In this document: piece after piece, positions 41,937 through 51,871 of the stretch | Numbering within the stretch: position 1 is the stretch's first letter | Layout: the number at the start of each line of letters is the position of its first letter | Origin: Calothrix sp. PCC 6303 | Lineage (GTDB): Bacteria > Cyanobacteriota > Cyanobacteriia > Cyanobacteriales > Nostocaceae | Assembly (NCBI RefSeq): GCF_000317435.1 | Contig: NC_019751.1 | Location: 1,550,001-1,614,000, forward strand | Reading direction: 5' to 3' | Length of the DNA: 64,000 bases | Program-made: the position numbers and the translations under genes | The notes under the pieces: model-generated | Told to the model about the DNA's origin: nothing | Seen by the model: only the letters and a program-made list of their open reading frames with translations | Database searches by the model: none

Positions 41937-44265
41937 TCATTTATTTGGACAAATTTCCTGACGCAACTCATCACGGGTAGCGAGGTAATCTTTGAGATAG
42001 TTGCAACCCTGCGCTAGTAAATCATCTAAATCTAAACTCCACAATTTGATGGTTTTGTCCCCACTTCCAGAAGCTAGGGTTTTGCCATCGGGACTAAACA
42101 CGACACTGCTGACCCAATCTTGATGTCCAGTTAGAGAGGCAATTTCTTTACCCGTAGCGACATTCCATAATTTGATGGTTTTGTCCCAACTTGCAGAAGC
42201 TAAAGTTTTGCCATCAGGACTAAAAGTGACGCTTCTCCCACCTTCTTGATGTCCAGTAAGGGAGTAAATTTCTTTGCCCGTGGTGACATTCCATAATTTG
42301 ATGGTTTTGTCTCTACTCCCAGAAGCTAAGGTTTTGCCGTCGGGGCTAAAAGCGACGCTGTAGACGTAACCTTGATGCCCAGCCAGAGAGGCAGTTTCTT
42401 TACCCGTGGTGACATTCCACAATTTGATAGTTTTGTCCACACTAGCAGAAGCTAAGGTTTTGCCATCAGGACTAAAGACAACGCTTCCGACTGTTTCTTG
42501 ATGCCCAGTGAGAGAAGCAGTTTCTTTACCCGTGGCGACATTCCACAATTTGATAGTTTTGTCCGAACTTGCAGAAGCTAAGGTTTTGCCATCGGGACTA
42601 AAAACGACGCTTTCGACTGTTTGTCGATGTCCAGTGAGAGAGACAGTTTCTTTACCCGTGGCGACATTCCACAATTTGATGCTGTTGTCCAAACTTGCAG
42701 AAGCTAGGGTTTTGCCATCGGGACTAAAGACAACACTTTCGACCCTTGTTTGATGCCCAATTAGGGAAGTAATTTCCTTCCCTGTTAAGACATTCCATAA
42801 TTTGATTGTACTATCCCCACTTCCAGAAGCTAACATTTTGCCGTCAGGACTAAATGCAACGCTGTAGACATAATCTTGATGTCCAGTTAGGGAGGGAATG
42901 TCTTTACCTGTTAAGACATTCCATAATTTGATGGTTTTGTCCCAACTTGCAGAAGCTAGGGTTTTGCCGTCGGGACTAAATACAACACTCTGGACGCTTT
43001 CTTCATGTCCAGTCAGGGAGGCAATTTCTTTACCAGTGGCTAAATTCCATAATTTGATACTGCCATCAGAACTAGCAGAAGCTAAGGTTGTGCCGTCAAG
43101 ACTAAACGCAACGCTGTCAACATTTATTTGATGCCCAGTCAGGGAGGCAATTTTTTTACCTGTGGCGACATTCCACAATTTAATGGTTTTGTCCCAACTT
43201 GCAGAAGCTAGGGTTTTGCCGTCGGGACTAAACACAACACTCTGGACGCTTTCTTCATGTCCAGTCAGGGATGTAATTTCTTTACCCTTGGCGACATTCC
43301 ACAATTTAATGGTTGTATCCTTACTTCCAGAAGCTAAGGTTGTGCCATCGGGACTAAACACAACACTCTGGACACTTTCTTCATGTCCAGTCAGGGATGT
43401 AATTTCTTTACCCTTGGCGACATTCCACAATTTAATGGTTGTATCCTCACTTGCAGAAGCTAAGGTTGTGCCGTCGGGACTAAACATGACGCTGTTAATC
43501 TCAGATTTATTTCCAGTCGTCAGGGAGGCAATTTCTTTACCCGTGGTCAAATTCCATAATTTGATACTGCCATCAGAACCGACAGCTAGCATTTTTCTGT
43601 CGGGACTAAAGGCGACGCTGTTAACTTTATTATGCCCCTCTAACTGATTCCATTCACGAATGTTTAACAAAATCTCTTGTAAACTAAACACTGGACTGTA
43701 AGCCGGATAATCAGCCAAAGACTGTTTACTTTTCACCAAACCTTTCAACTCTCTTCCAGCCCGCATTATTTCCAGCAAATTCTCAATTTGCCCTCCTACA
43801 TAGAACTGACGCAATGTTCTGATTCCCACTTGTTCTAATCGGGTAGCTGTCAGGGCATTTTTGCGTTGTTGTTCTGCTTCTTCTCGTTGCGTTTCGGCTG
43901 TTTGTGCTTGTTTTTTCGCTTCTTGGTTTTGCTGTTTTGCTTGTTGAGATTGCTCAATTGCAATTTTCCTTTCTTGTAGGGCTACTTGCCTTTCTCGTAA
44001 TGCTACTTGCTGTTCTTGCTTGGTTTCTTCTAGCTGATTAACAGCAATTTCTAGACTTTTTTCTGCTTCTTTAAGTTTTGTTTGAGCTTGCTGTGCTGCT
44101 TGTTGCGCTTTTTCTCTATCTCCCTGCGATCGCGTCGCTGATTTTTTTAGAGATTCTACGCTCTTTTTTAACGTTTCAACTTGTTGCCTTCTCTGTGCTA
44201 CTTCTTGATTTCTCTGGTCTAATTTTCCGGAAAAGCCAGAGTCAACTGAATAATGAGGGCTAGAG
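41937..44265 (-). pseudogene. WD40-repeat STAND protein lacking its N-terminal NTPase
   Basis: The GTG at 43829 is not a real start: the same frame stays open upstream to a TAA near 44266. It encodes a coiled coil (KLDQRNQEVAQRRQQVETLK, AKKQAQTAETQREEAEQQRK) that runs straight into GIRTLRQFYVGGQ. No start codon with a ribosome binding site exists near the upstream limit, and no AAA-like domain is present there. Downstream are about 13 WD40 blades, nearly identical ([38 protein letters not shown]). The usual protein is AAA-like NTPase/membrane segment/coiled coil/WD40, so the 5' half is missing and replaced by IS remnants. Probably not expressed as a working sensor. Confidence 0.75.
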
Positions 44266-44404
44266 ATAATTTATGATAGTATAGCCCAGAAAAACTTCGA
44301 TAGTTAATTCATCACACACATATTTTTAAGAACTAGGATGAACCTGGCAAAATTAGGGAACCAATTCTTAGTCTAACTAGACCACAAACAGTAAAAATTA
44401 CCTT

Positions 44405-44608
44405 TTAATATGTATTTGAATGAAGACGAAATCTCTCTGATGCTACACGAAAAATCTTGATGACTCTAATTATATGTTCGACAAAAACTCGATTACTAGA
44501 AAATACTTTATTTTCGTCTTTTTGTTCAGCCGTTAATTCCCTATTTCGAGGTTTTTTATGAGGGCTAGAAATATTCGTGCCACCTATATTAAGCTTTGTC
44601 GCCTTTAA
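44405..44608 (-). pseudogene. IS5-type (DDE_4) transposase remnant
   Basis: A reading frame of ~65 codons without a start: ATKLNIGGTNISSPHKKPRN, RELTAEQKDENKVFSSNRVF, VEHIIRVIKIFRVASERFRL. This matches the C-terminal part of IS5-family DDE_4 transposases, including the catalytic Glu in VEHIIR. It ends at the TAA at 44405-44407. A short related string (IISSPHYSV) occurs near 44250 at the break of the WD40 gene, so this IS may have caused that truncation. Confidence 0.65.
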
Positions 44609-44617
44609 ATGATTGTT

Positions 44618-44756
44618 CAGTTATCGACAAAGTGTAAAAATTGTGGAACTCCTTTCCCTATTCCTGCGGATTGGGTGACGGGGAATGTCCCCATTGTTGT
44701 TTGAGTTTTACGAAAATGGCGAAGCGTCAGAAGTCTGGTTAGGGAATGCGATCGCT
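44618..44756 (+). pseudogene. second copy of the tniQ 3' end
   Basis: About 135 bp matching the end of tniQ (41563-41695) through its stop codon (TAG at 44740-44742) and the following HIP1 site. It encodes the CKNCGTPFPIPADWV zinc-ribbon end, with one lost base in GGGGAATGTCCCC that shifts the frame. The two copies are direct repeats around 2.9 kb carrying the WD40 gene. Confidence 0.85.
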
Positions 44757-44866
44757 TAACACATATTCCATTGTCCTCACACTAAACCCTCGCTACAGAC
44801 AACTATAAGAATTAGTTGAGATAGTGTGGGTAAATTATTTTGCAACTTATTCATATTATGCTGGCG

Positions 44867-45103
44867 TTAAAATTGTACTAATTGATCAAACAATTCCTTA
44901 CCCGTAATACCATTTTCGTCTGCGATCGCCTCATGATTGACTTCCCATTTGGCATAACAATTCTTGGGTGTCATGCCTCGCTGACAATAGCTAGTGAGGC
45001 GATCGCTTAATATTACAGAAATAATGCGATCGCATTTTGAGCATAGTTGGGAATATATATTAAGCGAGTGGAGCGGTATATAAAATCCTTGGTGTGGTAG
45101 CAC
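44867..45103 (-). CDS. short hypothetical protein, doubtful
   Basis: A 78-aa frame (GTG start) rich in paired Cys: LCSKCDRIISVI, SYCQRGMTPKNCYAKWEVNH, ending ENGITGKELFDQLVQF. The second half looks protein-like and could be a small zinc-binding protein. The first half overlaps HIP1 sites and has no good ribosome binding site, so it may be a fragment. No family recognised. Confidence 0.4.
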   Translation of the reverse strand: MLPHQGFYIPLHSLNIYSQLCSKCDRIISVILSDRLTSYCQRGMTPKNCYAKWEVNHEAIADENGITGKELFDQLVQF

Positions 45104-45399
45104 CTATAACGAGCGCAATAGTGCTAGCGATTTATTTTTCAATATTTATTCGTAAATAAGTAGTCAAAATATTTACATTCACCACAAGCATTCGCAATGA
45201 CATTGTGTAATTAATTCTGCTTGACTAATTATGAGCTAGAGCAGGATTTTGTTTAAATTTGCGGATTCTTGCGTAATTACAGATGTTTGTTTTGAATTAT
45301 CCTTTAAATACTTATGTTGATTTTACTTATATATCTAGTGCGACTTATTAAATCAGATGAGTTGATTTGGAGTGAGCAGAATCCATAACAGAGGGTGGG

Positions 45400-46161
45400 A
45401 TGACAGAAGAAAACCGCAGCGTCAAAGTTGGAGGGAGTGCTGACAGCAGTGCCATTCAGACTGGTACTGGCAATACTGCTACTATTACCATCACTAATTA
45501 CTATTATCGTGAAGATACAACAGTAGTACCGATTGAATCTACAGTTGCTGCTGATGAAAATCTTCCCTGTCCTTATCGCGGTTTGTTTCACTTTGGCCCC
45601 GATGACGCGGAGTTTTTCTTTGGACGTGAGATATTTGTCGAAGAACTTTTCGCGGCGACTCAAAACCGCAATTTGATACCCGTATTGGGTGCGTCGGGAA
45701 GCGGTAAATCTTCGGTGGTATTGGCGGGATTAGTGCCAAAGCTCCAAAATGAAGGTCACTGGTTATTTACTCACTTCCGTCCTGGTTCCGAGCCTTTCCA
45801 TGCTCTGGCTTTGGCGCTAGTTCCCCTTTACACGCAAAATCTCGATAATACTGATAAAATCATCCAAGCTCGTAAGTTGTCACAAGCTCTTGGCGAGGGT
45901 GAAATTACTCTTGCTGATGTATTTGCCCAGATTCACCAAAATCACCCTACACATCGGGTTTTGCTGATTGCCGATCAATTTGAAGAAATTTACACTTTAT
46001 GCGCGGATCATAAAGTTCGCCATAGTTTTCTAGATAGTTTATTAGCCAGTTTTCAATCCTCTCCTCATCAGTCCCAATATAACCATGTGCTAGTTGCAAC
46101 CATGCGAGCAGATTTCTTAGGAAATGCTCTGTTATATCCTCCTTTTGGAGATGTGTTGAAA
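45400..46161 (+). pseudogene. nSTAND1 sensor, 5' part, interrupted by an IS
   Basis: The N-terminal 254 codons of an nSTAND1-type NTPase. GAGGGTGG precedes the ATG. Residues 13-33 contain a RHIM-like motif, SAIQTGTGNTATITI (Ile19-Gln20-Thr21-Gly22, Asn25). The same string, SAIQTGDSNTANINF, occurs in the CHAT protein at 50750. The NTPase domain begins near 55: CPYRGLFHFGPDDAEFFFGR, Walker A LGASGSGKSSVV near 97, Walker B VLLIADQFEEIYTLC, MRADFLGNALLYPPFGDVLK. The reading continues perfectly at 48332 if the IS and one copy of the TTGAAA duplication are removed (GDVLK joins TDIKLIRSMN). As it stands, translation runs a few codons into the IS and stops at 46183-46185. Confidence 0.9.
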
Positions 46162-48325
46162 CCCACATTCCGCACTTCAATTTGAAGTACAAAAAGATTA
46201 CAAGTAAGGAAAAAGTAAAAAGTCAGGATGATGAAGAAATAGAATGCTGAATGAATATACTTTTAAAAATAAATAATCAAAGACAAAAAGATTGACCCAT
46301 AAAATAGATTACGTAAGCACTAAAAATTTGAGGAGCAATTACTGCTCCTTGAAATTTCAATAAATTTTTATTTCCTGTCCAAATCTTGTTTAAGTTAAGA
46401 AAGTAAATAATATTTTTGACAAGATGAGGGCAGACAACTCAAAATAAAATGACGTTCTGATGTTAAATTAACAATTTGATTAAGACCATCTAACATTAAA
46501 AAATGAATTCCTTGAAAACATTGAAATACCCATCTTAATGTCGGAGATAAAGTTAGTTTTCCTAATTGATTCTTGATTCCGATTTTGATTCTTTTTAAGC
46601 TATTTCTCAGTTCCCTTTGACCAAGGTTATAGACTAGCAAACATAAAGACATTAAAAATAGCATAGTTTCGATTCTTTCAGGGTTTTCAAGAAAAAAACT
46701 ATCTGCAAAAAACAAGGGGTCTTTTAGAAATCTAAATCCTCGTTCACAAGACTGTTGATTTTTATAAGTCGTAATAATTTCTTCTGGTTTTAATTTATCG
46801 TCGTCATTAACTAGGTTAGTTGCTAAAATAAACCTTCCAGCTTCCTTTCTTTGTATTTCTATTTCTTCGGGTTTTTCATAACTTACTCCTTCCATTTTAT
46901 AAATAGTTTTATTATTTTTTGATTTACTTTCAATAAAATTAGCTTCTTTAATTTCATGGAATTTTAGCTTTTTATTGATACCTTTTAGTTTATATCGTGC
47001 TTGCTCTGGAGTTTCAAAATCTTCTCTTTTTAACTCTTTAAGCAACTTTTCAACTTTATCTTTTTCTTTTATTAGCTTTTTATCTAGCTTTTCTAAATCG
47101 CTATCTTTTCTTTTTTGACTTTCTACTATTAGCCAAATTTGTTTAATACCACCATAATTAACTATTTCTTCTTTCCACTTGTATCCGTCTAAATCTTGAT
47201 ATGTCTTTTTCTTCTTTTCTTCCGTTTCTATCTCCTTTTCTTCTGTTTCTATCTCCTCTATCTCTTCCATCTCCTCTGTATTTACAGACTGAACTAATTC
47301 TTGTGCTTTCTTAATCGTCATCGGCACTCGACTTATCCATTTTAAATTCTCAATTAATTTGAGATTCTCTTGGCTATATAATGCGCTGTCACAGACCATA
47401 ATACTGTCAAAAACTATTTGTTTTTTAAATTCTATTAAGATTTTTCCAAATACTGCTTTATCTGCTTCGTTCCCATCTCCTGCTCTCATTAATAATGGTA
47501 TATCTCCATCACTACTCGTGATTAAATCTAAAACACATTGCTTTAAATCTGGTCTATGGTCACGAGAATATCCTTTGGTTATGAATATTGGTCTTTCTTT
47601 AGTGATTTCTTCTTCTTTTTCTTGATTCATTTCTCTTTTATACTTCCCGTGTAAATGAAATGAAGTTGCATCTAAATGTGAGTATTTTGTATCTATTTTA
47701 AATTTCTTAATTACTGATAGGACAATTTCTATAAATAAATTATTCAATCCATATTTATATAAATCATCCATGACTCTTCCAATTTTATCGTCGTTGAGAT
47801 AATTACTTTCTACACCTTCTCCCAATAATAATTCAATTGCTTTATCATCAAAAAACTGCTTGAATAAATATAAAGGTCTTGATACAAATCCTAATCCATT
47901 GATTAAAACAGCTTTTACCAATACTCCTGCTGTAATCTTCTCACGGGAGTCTACTCCTAATTTGGAATTAATTGTTTCAACTATTCCTATTTCATCAATT
48001 AGCCCAGCTACTATTCCGAGATGATCTATATTTTTAATTTCTGCAATTGAAGTTGGTGACATTTTTACCTCTCAAATATTTTTGAGTTTTTTTAATTGTC
48101 TCACTTTTGCTATCTAAGTAATTTGGCACGATAAAACAATATATATTAACTTTTCTCAAAAGCTTGAAACCAGTATTAATCGCCTACGCAATTTTCTGTA
48201 TACTTAATAACCTTTGGCTGATTCTTAATACTGTCTTACTTGAATTTTACGAGTATTTTTATTTACTCGTGCCAGAGAGTTCTAATGTAGCATAAAATGC
48301 TACATTCTGAAGTGCGGAATGTGGG
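46162..48325 (-). mobile_element. IS1634-type insertion sequence (2164 bp)
   Basis: Perfect 18-bp terminal inverted repeats: CCCACATTCCGCACTTCA at 46162-46179 and its complement at 48308-48325. Target duplication TTGAAA at 46156-46161 and 48326-48331. One intact transposase on the minus strand. Perfect repeats, an intact transposase and an intact duplication point to a recent, possibly active insertion. Confidence 0.93.
46395..48062 (-). CDS. IS1634-family transposase
   Basis: 555-aa DDE transposase, uninterrupted. Family features: IKNIDHLGIVAGLIDEIGIV at the start, DATSFHLHGKY (first catalytic Asp), GYSRDHRPDLKQCVLDLI, VCDSALYSQENLKLIE (second Asp region), and QQSCERGFRFLKDPLFFADS (catalytic Glu). 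An insert near residues 264-290 is a run of Glu-rich repeats (EEMEEIEEIETEEKEIETEE) that is unusual in length. Cut-and-paste or replicative transposition of the flanking 2.16-kb element. Confidence 0.92.
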   Translation of the reverse strand: MSPTSIAEIKNIDHLGIVAGLIDEIGIVETINSKLGVDSREKITAGVLVKAVLINGLGFVSRPLYLFKQFFDDKAIELLLGEGVESNYLNDDKIGRVMDDLYKYGLNNLFIEIVLSVIKKFKIDTKYSHLDATSFHLHGKYKREMNQEKEEEITKERPIFITKGYSRDHRPDLKQCVLDLITSSDGDIPLLMRAGDGNEADKAVFGKILIEFKKQIVFDSIMVCDSALYSQENLKLIENLKWISRVPMTIKKAQELVQSVNTEEMEEIEEIETEEKEIETEEKKKKTYQDLDGYKWKEEIVNYGGIKQIWLIVESQKRKDSDLEKLDKKLIKEKDKVEKLLKELKREDFETPEQARYKLKGINKKLKFHEIKEANFIESKSKNNKTIYKMEGVSYEKPEEIEIQRKEAGRFILATNLVNDDDKLKPEEIITTYKNQQSCERGFRFLKDPLFFADSFFLENPERIETMLFLMSLCLLVYNLGQRELRNSLKRIKIGIKNQLGKLTLSPTLRWVFQCFQGIHFLMLDGLNQIVNLTSERHFILSCLPSSCQKYYLLS

Positions 48326-50692
48326 TTGAAAACTGATATCAAGCTGATCAGGTCGATGAATCATGAAGAACTTTCACAAGTGATTGCCAAGCCTGCTGAC
48401 AAGTTGGGGGTGACATTTGAAGTAGGATTGCTGGAACGGATTTTAGATGATGTGGAAGATGAACCGGGGAATTTACCTCTGCTGGAATTTGCGTTAACGG
48501 AATTGTGGCAGCAGCGCCAGGGTAAACAGTTAACTCATGCAGCTTATCAGCAAATAGGCAAGGTACAAGGAGCTTTGGCTCGTCATGCAGATCAGAAGTA
48601 TGGTAAGTTGAGTGCAACTGAAAAAGAACAAGTACGGCGCATTTTCATCCAATTAGTGCATCCGGGTGAAGGCACGCAAGATACGCGACGACTGGCAACG
48701 AAGGCAGAATTAAGCGAAGCCAGCTGGGGATTGGTGAAGCAGTTGGCGGATGCGCGATTAGTGGTTACTAGTCGTAATGCTGCCGAGCAAGAAACAGTGG
48801 AAGTTGTCCACGAGGCATTGATTCGTAATTGGGTCGAACTGCGACAATGGATGGATGCAGATCGTAGCTTTCGTGCTTGGCAAGAAAGGCTGCGGTTCAC
48901 AATGGATCAATGGCAAAAAATGCAACGGGATGAAGGGGTATTGTTGCGGGGTGCAGTGTTAAAAGAAGCAGAAGCCAAGCTGAAGCAACGCCGAGAGGAA
49001 CTGAGCAAGGGAGAGCAAGAATTTATTCAAGCTAGTTTAGCAGTGCTTCAACGTGGTAAGCAGCGAATTTACTATTTTTTTGGGGGAGTTAGTACTATCC
49101 TTTTACTGACGCTGGGGATTTGGGGTTGGTTGAATTATACAACTCCGGGGAAATTGACTCAAATTCGCTGGAAATTGACTGATATGGGTCAAAAGGTAAG
49201 CAGTCCTGAGTATAAATTAAAAGCGGTTGTCGCCTTTGCTAAGGATGAAAATTTTACTGAAGCCTTGAAACTTGCCAAGCAGATTCCGGATTCCCAAAAC
49301 AAAGCCTATGTCTTAACAATCATTGCCGAAGCCTATGGCAAGCTCAACCAAGCGCAAACTGCCGCTCCCTTGCTAGAAAAAGCGCTCGCCTCTGCCAACC
49401 AGATTCCGGATTCCCAGTACAAAGCCTATGCCTTAACAGCGATTGCCGAAGCCTATGCAGAGCTACAACAACCCGAAAAAGCCGCTCCCTTGCTGGCAAA
49501 AGCGATCGCCTCTGCCAACCTGATTTCGCAATCCTATGAGAAAGCCTATGCCTTAAAAGCCATTGCCGAAGTCTATAGCAAGCTCAACCAAGTGCAAACA
49601 ACTGCTCCCTTGCTGGCAAAAGCGATCACCTCTGCCAACCTGATTCCGGATTCCTCCGGCAAAGCCTATGCCTTAATAGCTATTGCCGAAGCCATTGCCA
49701 AGCTCAACCAAGCGCAAACAGCCGCTCCCTTGCTGGAAAGAGCGATCACCTCTGCCAACCTGATTCCGGATTCCTCCGACAAAGCCAAAGCCTTAATAGC
49801 CATTGCCAAAGCTTATGGCAAGCTCAACCAAGCGCAAACAGCCGCTCTCTTGCTGGAAAGAGCGATCGCCTCTGCCAACCAGATTCAGAATTCCGCCTCC
49901 ACAGCCGATGCCTTAATAGCCATTGCTGAAGCCATTGGCAAACTCAACCAAGTGCAAACAGCCGCTCCCTTGCTGGCAAAAGCGATCGCCTCTGTCAACC
50001 TGATTCCGGATTCCTACAACAAAGCCGATGCCTTAACAGCCATTGCCGAAGCCTATGGCAAGCTCAACCAAGCGCAAACAGGCGCTCCCTTGCTGGCAAA
50101 AGCGAGCGCCTCTGCCAACCTGATTCCGGATTCCTACAACAACAAAGCCAATGCCTTAATAGCCATTGCCAAAGCTTATGGCAAGCTCAACCAAGCGCAA
50201 ACAGCCGCTCTCTTGCTGGAAAGAGCGATCACCTCTGCCAACCAGATTCAGAATTCCGCCTCCACAGCCGATGCCTTAATAGCCATTGCCAAAGCCATTG
50301 GCAAACTCAACCAAGGGCAAACTGCTGCTGCTTTGCTGGAAAAAGTGCTCGCCTCTGCCAACCAGATTCAGGATTCCAACTCCAAAGCCTATGCCTTAAC
50401 AGCCATTGCCGAAGCCTATGGCAAACTCAACCAAGGGCAAACTGCTGCTGCTTTGCTGGAAAAAGCGATCGCCTCTGCCAACCAGATTCAGAATTCCTCC
50501 GACAAAGCCAATGCCTTAACAGCCATTGCCGAAGCCGCAGCGAACCTGAAAAATTGGGGACAGGCACTGAAAGCCACGGAAAAATGCCCCAGTGACGAAT
50601 GTCAGGTGGATTTGCTGGCGAAGGTTTTAACGGTTCATACCGAGCAGCAGCGCCCTGAGTTGAAGAAAGAGAAGGAGAAGGAAGAAGAGTGA
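48326..50692 (+). pseudogene. nSTAND1 sensor, 3' part, with 40-aa helical repeats
   Basis: Continuation of the gene starting at 45400 (true join at 48332). It completes the NTPase: LIRSMNHEELSQVIAKPADK, EDEPGNLPLLEFALTELWQQ, ARLVVTSRNAAEQETVEVVH, EALIRNWVELRQWMDADRSF, all typical of nSTAND1. A membrane segment follows near local residue 250 (RIYYFFGGVSTILLLTLGIW). The C-terminal ~460 residues hold ten 40-aa helical hairpins (KLNQAQTAAPLLEKALASAN). The local TTG start lies in the target duplication and is not a natural start. If expressed alone it lacks the P-loop. The reconstructed protein would be about 1040 aa. The CHAT gene follows after 57 bp. Confidence 0.88.
49340..50542 (+). repeat. 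ten 120-bp tandem repeats in the nSTAND1 gene
   Basis: Ten units of 120 bp (one of 123), each with CTCAACCAAGCGCAAAC and GCGATCGCCTCTGCCAACC-like blocks. Units 4-5 and 7-8 are almost the same as pairs, so a multi-unit block was duplicated recently. Several units contain a HIP1 octamer. Confidence 0.9.
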
Positions 50693-50749
50693 ACATTTTA
50701 TTCAAACAGCGATAATTAACGAACTGACTTGTCAGCATTAAATAGCACC

Positions 50750-51781
50750 ATGAAAAAAATCCTCATCCTCTCCGCCAACCCCAAAAACACACCAAATCTG
50801 CGCCTAGATGAAGAAGTGCGGGAAATCAAAAACACACTGCAACTATCTCCCAATCGAGACGGATTTCAAATCATCACTGAATCTGCGGTACGAGTGGATG
50901 ATTTAACCCGCTTCCTGTCTCACCATCAACCAACAATTGTTCACTTTTCCGGACATGGTTCTGGTACTGATGGATTAGCTTTGGAAGATAATTCTGGGCA
51001 CATGCAGCTTGTAAGTACCCAAGCCCTAGCAAAGCTATTTGATTTGTTCCAATTACAAGTCGAGTGTGTTTTACTCAACGCCTGCTACAGCGAATCACAA
51101 GCCACAGCAATTCACCAATATATTGATTGCGTGGTGGGGATGAATCAGGCGATTGGGGATAAAGCCGCAATTGAGTTTAGCGTGGGATTTTATACTGCTT
51201 TGGCGGCTGGCAGGAATTATGAAGATTGTTTTCACATGGGTTGTACATCTATTGATTTGCAGGGAATTCCAGAGTATTTAACCCCTATGAGAAAAATTAG
51301 GCAGCGGCGTTATCAGACTGTACAGGCGGCAAATCCAGTAACATCTAACAAGGATGATAGTATCAATAATGATAATAAAGGCTGGCAAAACCGCTCAGTT
51401 TCTATTGTCGGTAATGTTCCTGGTAGCGCAATTCAAACAGGAGACAGCAACACTGCAAACATTAATTTTCAACAAGTCAGTTTACCTGCACCTGCCAGCG
51501 TCAACATAGAAACAGAACTCAACGCCTTACGTGAGATACTGGCAAAGTTAGAAACTTCAGACCGTCGTAAAATTGACAATGCTATTGCTGATGCCGAAGA
51601 AGAAATCAACAAACCACAACCAGATAAAAATGAAGTGGGTAAGGCGTTAGAACGAGCTTTTGACTATGCTAAGAAGGCTGAGGGATTTGCGTCTGTGATT
51701 GAAAAACTTAAACCCCACCTAACTAAAACTGTGGGTTGGTTAGGTGAAAATTGGCACAAATTGCTAAGTCTGGTGAATTGA
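50750..51781 (+). CDS. CHAT-domain (caspase-like) effector with RHIM-like motif
   Basis: 343 aa from the ATG at 50750 (MKKILILSANPKN); the TTG at 50729 is less likely. Residues ~1-200 form a compact CHAT domain: IVHFSGHGSGTDGLALEDN with His69, and VECVLLNACYSESQA with Cys112, so the catalytic dyad is intact. Residues ~218-240 carry VSIVGNVPGSAIQTGDSNTA (Ile228-Gln-Thr-Gly231, Asn234), the motif also at the N-terminus of the nSTAND1 protein just upstream. The last ~90 residues are helical (LNALREILAKLETSDRRKID, YAKKAEGFASVIEKLKPHLT). It is probably the protease effector released or clustered by the nSTAND1 sensor; that pairing is inferred from motif and position. Confidence 0.88.
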   Translation: MKKILILSANPKNTPNLRLDEEVREIKNTLQLSPNRDGFQIITESAVRVDDLTRFLSHHQPTIVHFSGHGSGTDGLALEDNSGHMQLVSTQALAKLFDLFQLQVECVLLNACYSESQATAIHQYIDCVVGMNQAIGDKAAIEFSVGFYTALAAGRNYEDCFHMGCTSIDLQGIPEYLTPMRKIRQRRYQTVQAANPVTSNKDDSINNDNKGWQNRSVSIVGNVPGSAIQTGDSNTANINFQQVSLPAPASVNIETELNALREILAKLETSDRRKIDNAIADAEEEINKPQPDKNEVGKALERAFDYAKKAEGFASVIEKLKPHLTKTVGWLGENWHKLLSLVN

Positions 51782-51871
51782 ACAATTTGACTACCTTCAT
51801 CTCAAGATGCGATCGCATCTCCCAACCCAAACTCTACAAATTCCAGCGATCGCCTCCAGCACCAAACCCAC

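Noticed and set aside
42000-43650. Several plus-strand frames (for example 42508-42753, 42898-43131, 43162-43647) with repeated ATFHNL / VLPSGL strings
   Set aside because: They are antisense shadows of the WD40 repeats; periodic composition keeps the frame open.
43829-43831. GTG at 43829 as the start of the WD40 protein
   Set aside because: The frame continues upstream through an evident coiled coil and there is no ribosome binding site.
45100-45260. Possible right end of the Tn7-like element (ATTCGCAATGACATTGTG near 45190)
   Set aside because: Only part of the TTCGCA-n7-TGTCG motif is present, it occurs once, and there is no inverted TGTACA terminus.
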